Source of the DNA: Planctomycetales bacterium
GTDB taxonomy: Bacteria; Planctomycetota; Planctomycetia; Pirellulales; Pirellulaceae
DNA: 64,000 bases
Reading direction: 5' to 3'
Assembly: GCA_020426845.1 (NCBI GenBank)
Contig: JAGQPF010000363.1
Coordinates: 23,051 to 87,050 of the forward strand
The notes beneath the pieces are model-generated. The model did not search any database. It had not been told where the DNA came from and saw only the letters and a program-made list of their open reading frames with translations. Each line of letters starts with the position of its first letter. Within the stretch, counting starts at the first letter, position 1. Shown here piece after piece: positions 54,632 through 62,439 of this stretch. Position numbers and translations under genes: made by a program.

Positions 54632-56020
54632 GTGTCGATCGAAGAACGACGTCATGATCCCCACCTCCGACACGAGACCGGGGATGCCCTGAGCGCCATG
54701 GGGTGGCCGGTGCTGCTCGGCGCCGCGGCAGCCGTTGGCTTCTATGTGATGGTGTTCAACGGACCGCTCAATACGCCCGTCTTCAGTCGCTACTTCGCCG
54801 GCCATCCGGTCGCTTATGTGGCAACGGCGATGTTCTTCATCGGCGTGGTGGCGTTGGCCAACAAGCTGATGGATGTCACCGCCCAGACCTCGATGATGGA
54901 TCTGGTGCAGCTGGGACGCGTGCCACGCGGCGGGCAGCGCACCGAGGACTGTGACAGTCTGTTGAAGACGTTGGACAAGCTGCCGCCGCGAATTGCCCAA
55001 GGCTACCTCGCCAGACGTCTGCGCCGACTGCTGGTGAAGATCCAGCGCAAGGGCGTGACGGTCGGACTCGAGGAAGACCTCAACTACCAATCCGAACTGG
55101 ACGCGATCCAGCAGCAGGACAGCTATTCACTGGTCCGCATCTTGATTTGGGCCACGCCGATGCTCGGCTTCCTGGGCACGGTGATCGGCATCACTCGCGC
55201 ACTGGGAGATCTCGACTTCTCGCAGATGGCGAACTCCGTGGAAGACGGCATGGAGGGCCTGTTGGCCGGCTTGTATGTCGCCTTCGACACGACGGCGCTG
55301 GCGCTTTCGCTGTCGATCGTTCTGATGTTCTTGCAGTTCATCGTCGACCGCATCGAGACACAGCTGCTTGCGAGAGTCGACGCCAGGGCCGAGTCCGAGA
55401 TGCTGGGGCGTTTTCAGGAGCTGGGCGGAAACACCGATCCACACGTGGCGTCGGTGCTGAAAATGAGCGAGGCGGTGATCGACGCGACCGAAGTGTTGGT
55501 CGAGCGTCAAACTGCCTTGTGGCAGCGAACGATCGACGAGGCGCACGACCGCTGGAGCCGGCTGGCGGCAGCCACTGCCGACCAAACGCAGTCCGCCCTG
55601 GCCCACACGCTCGACCGCGCTCTCGGCCGACATGTGGAGCAACTTGCCGACGTGCTCGATACGGCGCGCAGCCATGCCCAGACGCAGTGGGAAACGCTGG
55701 ACGAACGGTTTGAAGAGCACGCCGATCGGATGGATCGACAGCAGCGAGCGCTGGTGCAGCAAGGCGAAGTGATGACCCGAGCGATTCAATCGGCCGGCGA
55801 GATCGCCAGTCTCGAGCGCTCGCTCAACGAGAACATGGCAGCTCTGGACGGCGCCAAGAACCTCGAAGAGACATTGATGAACCTGTCCGCCGCCGTTCAC
55901 ATGCTCAACTCCCGCTTGAACGCGCCCCAGCTCGCGCGCGACAGCGGCGAGCTGGCCGAACGGGAGTCGACCACGCGACGGCGGAGAACGCGTTACCATC
56001 GGGATGATCGGGCAGCATGA
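54632..56020 (+). CDS. MotA/TolQ/ExbB-type proton channel protein with a long coiled-coil tail
   Basis: 462 aa from GTG 54632 with AAGGA eight bases upstream. TM1 near 23-43 and TM2 near 59-80 are followed by a 90-residue cytoplasmic loop. The channel pair follows: TM3 (WATPMLGFLGTVIGITRAL, about 170-190) and TM4 (LYVAFDTTALALSLSIVLMFLQFIV, about 210-235). The GFLGTVIGI and FDTTALALS motifs match the ExbB/TolQ/MotA proton path. The last 220 residues are predicted coiled coil, unusual for TolQ but reminiscent of ZorA-type motors. It overlaps the next gene (ATGA). Confidence 0.9.
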   Translation: MSIEERRHDPHLRHETGDALSAMGWPVLLGAAAAVGFYVMVFNGPLNTPVFSRYFAGHPVAYVATAMFFIGVVALANKLMDVTAQTSMMDLVQLGRVPRGGQRTEDCDSLLKTLDKLPPRIAQGYLARRLRRLLVKIQRKGVTVGLEEDLNYQSELDAIQQQDSYSLVRILIWATPMLGFLGTVIGITRALGDLDFSQMANSVEDGMEGLLAGLYVAFDTTALALSLSIVLMFLQFIVDRIETQLLARVDARAESEMLGRFQELGGNTDPHVASVLKMSEAVIDATEVLVERQTALWQRTIDEAHDRWSRLAAATADQTQSALAHTLDRALGRHVEQLADVLDTARSHAQTQWETLDERFEEHADRMDRQQRALVQQGEVMTRAIQSAGEIASLERSLNENMAALDGAKNLEETLMNLSAAVHMLNSRLNAPQLARDSGELAERESTTRRRRTRYHRDDRAA

Positions 56021-57720
56021 AGCGCCGACGACACAAGTCGCCATTGGGAATGTCACTGTTCCCGTTTCTCGCCGTGCTGATCTGCACCATGGGCGCACTG
56101 ATTGTGCTGCTCGTGCTGGTGGTCGAGCAAGCGCGCGTGTACGCCGCTGCGCCTCCTGCGGCGCAGACGGCCCCGGCCTTCGAGTCGCAACGCGATGTCC
56201 CGGCCCCGCCGGCGCCCAACCCCGTCCAAGAGCAGCTCGAGCAACAAAAGCGCGAGCAAGAGGCGCTGCGTGAGCAACTGGCCAAGCAGCGCGACGAGCA
56301 TCTGTGGCGAAAGGGCATCCTCGAGACGGAGCGCCAGGCAAAGCTCAATGAGCTGGCCGAGTCGCGACTGGAGCTGGGGCACCTCGAGGACCACATCCGT
56401 CAGCTGGAACAGCAATGGAAGCAACTCAAGTCCGAGGCGCAGTTGCTGCAGAACCGCCAAAATGATCAGCTCACGGACCAACGTCAGCGCGTCCAAGAGC
56501 TGGAGCAACAACGTCGGCAACTGGAGCAGCAGCTCCAACAACGCCAGCTCGAATTGCAGAATCAACCGAAGTCCTACGCAGTGCTGCCCTACGAGACGAT
56601 CAACGGCACGCGGCGCCGGCCCATCTACATCGAATGCTCGGGGCGCGGCATTGTGCTCCAGCCCGAGCAGATCGTGCTCACCGCACAGGACTTCCAGGGC
56701 CCGGACAGCTCCGGCAATCCGCTCGACGCCGCCTTGCGAACGATTCGCGAGTACTGGCAAGAGACGGGCGTGCTGGAGGGAAGCGATCCGTATCCCTTGC
56801 TGCTCGTGCGACCGGACGGCGTCGGCGCCTACTCGCAAGCGCGCGAAAGCCTCGGGGCATGGGACGACGAGTTTGGCTACGAGCTGGTGGGCGACGAGAA
56901 GAACCTCGCCTACCCCGAGTCCGACCCCGCGCTGGCCGAGCGCGTGCGGCAAGCCGTGGCGTTGGCCAAGGAGCGTCAGCAAGCGCTCGCGCGAGCGATG
57001 CCGAAGGCGTACAACTCCGGCGCGGGCGGAGGAGGCTCGGTGGGCGCCATGAAGGCGTCACCCAATGGAGGCTTTGTGCCGGTCAATGGCGGCCGCGACG
57101 AAGTGCAAGCAGAGGCCGAACGGATGCTCGCGGGCCAAGCCGGCGTGCCGTCGGTCTCGCCAGGCGGCTCCGCAGGAGCCGCGGGCGCCGCCAACGGCAA
57201 TGAATACGCCGCATTGGGCGCGGCAGGTGGAACTGGCGGAGCAGCGGGAGCGGCCGGCACCGGTGGAGCGGCTGGCACCGGTGGAGCGGCCGGGGCTGGC
57301 GGAGCGGCCGGGGCAAGCGGCGCGGGAGGGCCCGGTGGCCCCAATGGCGCCGGCAGCGCCACTCCGATCGCCAACCAGCGGGGATCAAACTGGGCGCTGC
57401 TGAATCATACGGTGGGCGCCACCGGCTGGTCGCGCCCGGTCCAAATCCTCTGCCTCCGCGATCGACTCGTCGTGCTGCAGGAAAAAGGCGGCCGCGAGCC
57501 ATCGCGTACCGTCATGACCCCCAACAACCTGCAAAGCAAGATGGACGAGTTCGCCGAGCACGTGCGCAAACATGTCGAGGACTGGGGCTCGCCGCCGCCC
57601 AATGGCTACTGGAAGCCAATGCTGTTCGTGCAGGTCGGTCCCGGCGGCGAGTCGGCGTTCGCCGAGCTGCAATCGCTGCTCACCAACAGCGGGTTCGAAA
57701 TCCGGAGGGCCAAGCAGTGA
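56017..57720 (+). CDS. Single-TM partner of the TolQ-like channel, with coiled coil and Gly/Ala-rich collagen-like segment
   Basis: 567 aa. A short basic N-terminus and one TM helix (SLFPFLAVLICTMGALIVLLV, about 13-35) resemble ExbD/MotB stator partners. A long Gln/Glu/Arg coiled coil (about 65-185) follows. Then a soluble domain (about 195-310) with RPIYIECSGRGIVLQPEQ and PYPLLLVRPDGVGAY. Residues 381-447 are Gly/Ala repeats (GGTGGAAGAAGTGG). A final domain (about 460-567) begins SNWALLNHTVGATGWSRP. No OmpA-type peptidoglycan-binding motif is seen. Cotranslated with both neighbours. Confidence 0.8.
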   Translation: MKRRRHKSPLGMSLFPFLAVLICTMGALIVLLVLVVEQARVYAAAPPAAQTAPAFESQRDVPAPPAPNPVQEQLEQQKREQEALREQLAKQRDEHLWRKGILETERQAKLNELAESRLELGHLEDHIRQLEQQWKQLKSEAQLLQNRQNDQLTDQRQRVQELEQQRRQLEQQLQQRQLELQNQPKSYAVLPYETINGTRRRPIYIECSGRGIVLQPEQIVLTAQDFQGPDSSGNPLDAALRTIREYWQETGVLEGSDPYPLLLVRPDGVGAYSQARESLGAWDDEFGYELVGDEKNLAYPESDPALAERVRQAVALAKERQQALARAMPKAYNSGAGGGGSVGAMKASPNGGFVPVNGGRDEVQAEAERMLAGQAGVPSVSPGGSAGAAGAANGNEYAALGAAGGTGGAAGAAGTGGAAGTGGAAGAGGAAGASGAGGPGGPNGAGSATPIANQRGSNWALLNHTVGATGWSRPVQILCLRDRLVVLQEKGGREPSRTVMTPNNLQSKMDEFAEHVRKHVEDWGSPPPNGYWKPMLFVQVGPGGESAFAELQSLLTNSGFEIRRAKQ

Positions 57721-58889
57721 GACGACGTCCTCCGGACCAAACCGACGCGCCGGGACAAGACTCGTTTTTGGACGTGGTCGCCAATCTCGTCGGCATCTTG
57801 CTGATTCTGATCATGGTCGTCGGCCTCCGCACCAAGAGCGTGCTAGAAGGTCGTGAGCAACCGGTCCATCGGGCCTCACAAGGGTCGCCTGCGATGGAGG
57901 CCCGACCGGTCGCAGCGCCGGTGCACAACGTGGCGACGGCGGTTGAGCCCGCCGCCACGCCTCCGCAGGTCGAGGTGATTGATGTCGAGCCCGTCACGGA
58001 TCCGCCGCCCGAGTCGCCCGAGTCGGCCGACGCCGAGCCTCTGCCCGATGCCGAAGGCGCGGCCCGCGAGACCGCCGCGGTCGAACAGCACATCCTTGAG
58101 ACGTCGAACAAACTGAAGCGGCAGCAACTCGAAATCGACTATCGCCGCCGCGAGCGCGACCGCATCCAGGTGCTGGTCAGCACCGCCGAGCGCGAACTGG
58201 CGGCCGAACGCGAGCGGCTGTCCGCGGACCAACAAAACGAATTGCGATCACAAGAGGCCACGCTGGCGGCCGAGCGCGAACTGGAACAGCTCAAGACCCA
58301 GTTGCAAGCGTTGAACTCCTCCACCCAACAAATCGAGCGACTTGATCACCTGCCGACGCCCATGGCCAAAACGGTGTTCGGCAAGGAGATTCACTTCCGG
58401 CTCCACCGCGGACGACTCGCGCTGGTGCCCTGGGACGACCTGGTCACCCGGCTCAAGGAAGACGCGCCCAACAAGATCTGGAAACTGAAAGAGGAGCCGA
58501 AGATTACCGAGACAATCGGGCCGCTCGACGGCTTTCGCCTCCGCTACACGCTCAAGAAGTCCGAGCACCCCGTGCGAGTCGAAGGCGGCACCGCCATGCA
58601 ACAACGTGTGTCGCTCGACTTCTTTCACCTGATTCCGACTCAGGACGAAATCGGCGAGCCTGTGCAGGCAGCCATCGGCAACCCGGCATCGCGGCTGAAC
58701 AACGTGCTGGGAAGCAATGACGCGAAGACCACAACGATCACCGTGTGGGTCTATCCCGACAGCTTTGAAGCGTACCGCGATGTGAAGCAGTACCTGTTTC
58801 AGAAGGGATTTCTAACCGCCTCGCGACCAATGCCCGAAGGTCGCTACATGGGCGGAGCGCCCGACGGCAGCCGCTCGGCGTCGCAATAG
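57717..58889 (+). CDS. Second single-TM partner protein of the TolQ-like module
   Basis: 390 aa from GTG 57717, overlapping the previous stop. A hydrophilic N-terminus is followed by a TM helix, SFLDVVANLVGILLILIMVVG (about 16-37), whose Asp near the membrane start recalls the protonatable Asp of ExbD/MotB. A Pro-rich linker and coiled coil (about 120-205) follow. A C-terminal domain (about 215-390) begins MAKTVFGKEIHFRLHRGRLALVPWDDL. No known domain name. It completes a three-gene operon. Confidence 0.8.
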   Translation: MRRRPPDQTDAPGQDSFLDVVANLVGILLILIMVVGLRTKSVLEGREQPVHRASQGSPAMEARPVAAPVHNVATAVEPAATPPQVEVIDVEPVTDPPPESPESADAEPLPDAEGAARETAAVEQHILETSNKLKRQQLEIDYRRRERDRIQVLVSTAERELAAERERLSADQQNELRSQEATLAAERELEQLKTQLQALNSSTQQIERLDHLPTPMAKTVFGKEIHFRLHRGRLALVPWDDLVTRLKEDAPNKIWKLKEEPKITETIGPLDGFRLRYTLKKSEHPVRVEGGTAMQQRVSLDFFHLIPTQDEIGEPVQAAIGNPASRLNNVLGSNDAKTTTITVWVYPDSFEAYRDVKQYLFQKGFLTASRPMPEGRYMGGAPDGSRSASQ

Positions 58890-58939
58890 GGAGTCGCGTG
58901 ACGTTGCCTGGCGCCGCCAGCAAGCATACGGCCTTCGCT

Positions 58940-60289
58940 CTATCCGACGGCGTATTCGATGCCTTCCGCCACCGCGTCCAGAATGCGGTCGAGCTCGGAT
59001 TCCGTGATGCACAGCGGCGGCATCACCACAATCACGCTGCCCAGCGGCCGTAGAAACACGCCCTTCGAGCGAGCGTAATCACAGACGCGCTGGCCGCGGC
59101 GTTCTGTCCAGGGAAACGGAATCTTGCCCGCGACGTCGACACAGAGCTCGATTGCGCCGATCAGGCCGAGCTGCCGCACGTCGCCGACGCCCCGCGCATA
59201 TCGCAGCTCTTCGAGCCGCGACCCAAGCTGCTCGATGCGCGGCTGAATCCTCTCCAAGGTGCGTTCCTCTTCGAACACCTCGAGCGTAGCCAGGGCGACG
59301 GCCGCCGACAGCGCATTGCCGCTGTAGGTGTGGCCGTGAAAGAAGTGGCGTGACTCGTGGTACTCGCCCAGAAACGCGTTCCAGATCTCATCGGTCGCCA
59401 CTGTCGCCGCCATCGGCAAATAGCCGCCGGTCAGACCCTTGCCGAGGCAAAGCAGGTCCGGGGCCACTTGCTCGTGTTCGCAAGCGAACATCCGCCCCGT
59501 GCGCCCGAAGCCGGTCGCCACCTCGTCCGCGATCAACAGCACATCGTAGCGTCGAGTCAGCTCGCGCACGCCGGCGAGATATCCCGGAGGATGCTTGACC
59601 ATCCCCGCAGCGCATTGAATCAACGGCTCCATCACCATCGCGGCAATTCGCGGGTGCTCCCGCGCTAGCAGCGACTCCAGCTCGGCCAGGTAAAAGGCCG
59701 CAGCCTGGTCGGGCTCGACGGCGGGTGGCAGCCGCCACGCATCGGGGCAATCGAGCCGCTCGACCTCAAACAACAGCGGCCGAAACATCTCGTGGAATCT
59801 CGCCACGCCGCCGACGCTGACGCTGCCGAGCGTATCGCCGTGGTAGGCGCCGCCCAAAGCGATGTACTTCGTCTTCTCGGGCCGGGGATCCGGGCGCTGT
59901 TGCCAATATTGAAACGCCAGCTTGAGCCCGACTTCGATCGCCGCTGAGCCATCGCTGGAAAAGAACGTGTGCCGCAGCCCGTCCGGAGTCAGTTCACTCA
60001 GTCGATGCGCGAGTTCGATGGTGGATGGCGTTGAGGCCCCGAGCATCGTCACGTGGGCAACGCGGTCGAGCTGCTCGCGGATGGCCGCGTCGAGCCGGGG
60101 GTGCCGATGGCCGTGCACATTGCACCACAGGCTGCTCACACCATCCAGCAGCTCGCGCCCGGTGTCATCGACTAACGTGGCGCCACGTCCCTCGACAAAG
60201 ATCAACGGTTCATACTCGGCCATCTGCGTGAACGCGTGCCATACGAGCTCGCGATCCCATTGACGCAGTGGGCCTGTCGGCTCCGACAT
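58940..60289 (-). CDS. bioA: Adenosylmethionine-8-amino-7-oxononanoate aminotransferase
   Basis: 449 aa. A PLP enzyme that transfers an amino group from SAM to KAPA to give DAPA in biotin synthesis. Motifs: HAFTQMAEYEPL and DGVSSLWCNVHGHRHP, FFSSDGSAAIEVGLKLA, AYHGDTLGSVSVGG, the Asp in LLIADEVATGFGRTG and the PLP Lys in LCLGKGLTGGYLP. The start at 60289 overlaps the stop of a small domain protein by one base (TGATG). The rest of the biotin pathway is not in the window. Confidence 0.95.
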   Translation of the reverse strand: MSEPTGPLRQWDRELVWHAFTQMAEYEPLIFVEGRGATLVDDTGRELLDGVSSLWCNVHGHRHPRLDAAIREQLDRVAHVTMLGASTPSTIELAHRLSELTPDGLRHTFFSSDGSAAIEVGLKLAFQYWQQRPDPRPEKTKYIALGGAYHGDTLGSVSVGGVARFHEMFRPLLFEVERLDCPDAWRLPPAVEPDQAAAFYLAELESLLAREHPRIAAMVMEPLIQCAAGMVKHPPGYLAGVRELTRRYDVLLIADEVATGFGRTGRMFACEHEQVAPDLLCLGKGLTGGYLPMAATVATDEIWNAFLGEYHESRHFFHGHTYSGNALSAAVALATLEVFEEERTLERIQPRIEQLGSRLEELRYARGVGDVRQLGLIGAIELCVDVAGKIPFPWTERRGQRVCDYARSKGVFLRPLGSVIVVMPPLCITESELDRILDAVAEGIEYAVG

Positions 60290-60579
60290 CAGTCCCAGAC
60301 CACCTCCACCGGAGCGCCCTCGCGAACACCCAGCATGATCTGAGCGCTGTCGTCAACGATCACCAGCTCCAAGGCGCCGCCAGCCCCCTCGACCGCCAGC
60401 AACGTGAAGGGCGGCTGGCCGTGATCCAAGCCGTAGATGCCGCACGTCTCGTGCTCATCACACCGAATCGTCACCCGCTCATCCCGTGGAACAGCGTCCA
60501 AGGATGACACGGCAATGTCCGTGATGAGGTTGCCGCAATCGCTCACTGCGACAACTTTTCCTGCTATCGATCCGGGCAC
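60289..60579 (-). CDS. Stand-alone SAM hydroxide adenosyltransferase C-terminal-like domain, coupled to bioA
   Basis: 96 aa from GTG 60579, with GGAGG eight bases upstream; longer in-frame starts run into a hairpin. The product reads PGSIAGKVVAVSDCGNLITDI, then a short beta-barrel (TIRCDEHETCGIYGL; PPFTLLAVEGAGGALELVIVDDSAQIMLGVREGAPVEV). This matches the C-terminal half of the DUF62 SAM hydrolase/chlorinase family (GNLITN, the L-G-A-G-G-x-LE strand and the GxxV end). The N-terminal half with the SAM-binding Asp is absent, so it should not be catalytic alone. Overlap with bioA implies a SAM-linked accessory role. Confidence 0.7.
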   Translation of the reverse strand: MPGSIAGKVVAVSDCGNLITDIAVSSLDAVPRDERVTIRCDEHETCGIYGLDHGQPPFTLLAVEGAGGALELVIVDDSAQIMLGVREGAPVEVVWD

Positions 60580-61231
60580 TTGCTCGCCTCCGGAAATCTC
60601 GCGTTTCAACGGCCAAACTCCGCCCGACCGACAAGCACGATGGACCGCCAAGTCGTGGTTCAGGGGTTCGATGCAGGATGTGCCCCGGAAATGGGGCATC
60701 CATACAAGTCGGCAATTCTAGGGAATGGAGGCATTCTAGCCAAGCCAAGTCTACCGCCCCAGTTCAGGGGACCTCCGAAGGCGTGCCGGTGCGCAAGCAA
60801 GGACCGGCGGCGAGGAAAGGAAACCCGAAGCGTCAGCGAGGGACCAGCGGCGAGGAAAGGGAACCCGAAGCGTCAGCGGGACCAGCGGCGAGGAAAGGGA
60901 ACCCGAAGCGTCAGCGAGGGACCAGCGGCGAGGAAAGGAAACCCGAAGCGTCAGCGAGGGATAATGCTTCAACCGGCCGCCCAACGCGCCACAGCCAGCC
61001 GTAGAAGCCGAAAAAGCGACCCAGTTGAACCTTTTTCTTGCTCGCGGCACCCAGATCAGGGGGCAGCTTGGCTGAATACCCCCAATTATCAAAACCCGAT
61101 GGACGCGCCTGCTCGCTTGGACGAAAATGATCCTGGCGGCTCGCGCACCTGTTCGTCTCCGTTTGCCCGCCCAACCACATTCCTTGCGGCCGTCGACCTG
61201 CTGGCCCACGGTCCCATTCCATGAGCGCCTC
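60580..61231. other. Intergenic region with tandem repeat and hairpin
   Basis: About 650 bases. A hairpin (GATGTGCCCCGGAAATGGGG and on, near 60672-60699) lies directly upstream of the SAM-domain gene. A four-copy tandem repeat fills 60801-60958. The remainder up to 61231 holds the promoter of the cyclase-repeat gene, not resolved. Confidence 0.45.
60801..60958. repeat. Four tandem copies of the 25-bp element within a 40-bp unit
   Basis: Units begin GGACCAGCGGCGAGGAAAGG at 60801, 60841, 60879 and 60919. Each contains the CCCGAAGCGTCAGCG element. The second unit is two bases shorter. Confidence 0.95.
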
Positions 61232-62290
61232 ATGACCGACTCACTTTCCCGACGTCGCTTGTTGCAATCCGCCGCATTGGGAAGCCTGATGGGCGGCGGT
61301 TTATTGAGCCTGCCGCGTCCCGCGCTGGCCGCGCGACGCGATCCGAAGTGGGAGGGCACCATCAATAAGGCGCTCAATTGGGTGGCGAAAACTCAGTCGG
61401 CGCTCGGGCACTGGTCGGCCCAAAACAACGCCTACCCGGCCGCGATGACGGCTCTGGCGGGCACCGCCTTGACCGCCTCGGGCTCCACCACCACACAGGG
61501 TCCCTATTACAAGAACATCCGCCGCGCCGTGGACTACCTGATCAGCAAGTCACGGACGAACGGCCTGATCGGCGATCCGCAAAACGACAATCGCTACACC
61601 TACGGCCATGGTTTCGCCATGCTGTTTTTGTCCCAGGTGTTGGGCGAAGAGGAAGATGCGGAGCGGCGCGAGGAGTTGACGGAGGTGCTGGAGCGCGCGG
61701 TCGACTTCAGCGGCAAGGCACAAACCCAAGCCGGCGGCTGGGGCTACGTCAGCGCCAAGGACGGACGTGACTTCGACGAGGGCTCGACGACCATCACGCA
61801 GGTGCAGGGCCTGCGAGGTTGCCGCAACGCCGGCATTGCCGTGCCGGCCGAGGTGATCGAAAAGGCCAAAGCCTATATCTACCTCTGCAAGAATAAAGAC
61901 GGCGGCATTTCGTACAGCTCCAAGAACCGCGGCAGTTCGAGACCGGCCATCACCGCCGCCGCGCTGGCGACCCTTTACAATGCCGGCGAGGATACCTCGT
62001 CGAATGAGCACGTCCAGGACATGCTCAAGTACTGCAAGTCCAACCTCCACAATGTCGCCAACGGCCAAGCGCAAGGCCACTGGCACTACACCTACCTTTA
62101 TTACGCGCAGGTGGTCTACCGCCAGGCCGATCAATGGGGCGGCTTCCGAGACGATCTCTACAACAAGATCGTCTCGCAGCAAGCGACCGACGGCTCCTGG
62201 ACCGGCAATGTCGGGCCGATCTATGTCACGGCCTGCAACCTGATCATCATGCAGCTGGATAAAGCGTTCCTGCCTATTTACCAGCGTTAG
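61232..62290 (+). CDS. Tat-exported cyclase-repeat (prenyltransferase/squalene-oxidase-like) protein
   Basis: 352 aa from ATG 61232. Tat signal SRRRLLQSAALGSLMGGG, cleavage near ALA/ARR. Repeats include GHWSAQNNAYPAAMTALAG, AGGWGYVSAKDGRDF and CKNKDGGISYSSKNR, giving an alpha/alpha toroid. Residues typical of a cyclase active site (DDxD or DxDD) are not visible, so it is likely a non-enzymatic or differently acting toroid. It precedes the DUF1501 gene by 150 bases on the same strand; both are Tat-exported, folded before secretion. Confidence 0.85.
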   Translation: MTDSLSRRRLLQSAALGSLMGGGLLSLPRPALAARRDPKWEGTINKALNWVAKTQSALGHWSAQNNAYPAAMTALAGTALTASGSTTTQGPYYKNIRRAVDYLISKSRTNGLIGDPQNDNRYTYGHGFAMLFLSQVLGEEEDAERREELTEVLERAVDFSGKAQTQAGGWGYVSAKDGRDFDEGSTTITQVQGLRGCRNAGIAVPAEVIEKAKAYIYLCKNKDGGISYSSKNRGSSRPAITAAALATLYNAGEDTSSNEHVQDMLKYCKSNLHNVANGQAQGHWHYTYLYYAQVVYRQADQWGGFRDDLYNKIVSQQATDGSWTGNVGPIYVTACNLIIMQLDKAFLPIYQR

Positions 62291-62439
62291 CCAGCCGTTG
62301 TAAAACGGCCTCGGGTCCCACCGCCTCGGCGCCATCCTGTTGAAACACTCCACTTGCATCGTGCGGCGAATTGCTGTGCCGATGGCCGGGCAAGGTGTGT
62401 TCAATAGCCCACCTCAATCAACCGTCGGAGCTGAAGACG

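Noticed and set aside
54632..58889. Zorya defence system
   Set aside because: Only the long coiled-coil tail and channel motifs fit; there is no OmpA domain, no ZorC/ZorD or ZorE, and an extra single-TM partner is present.
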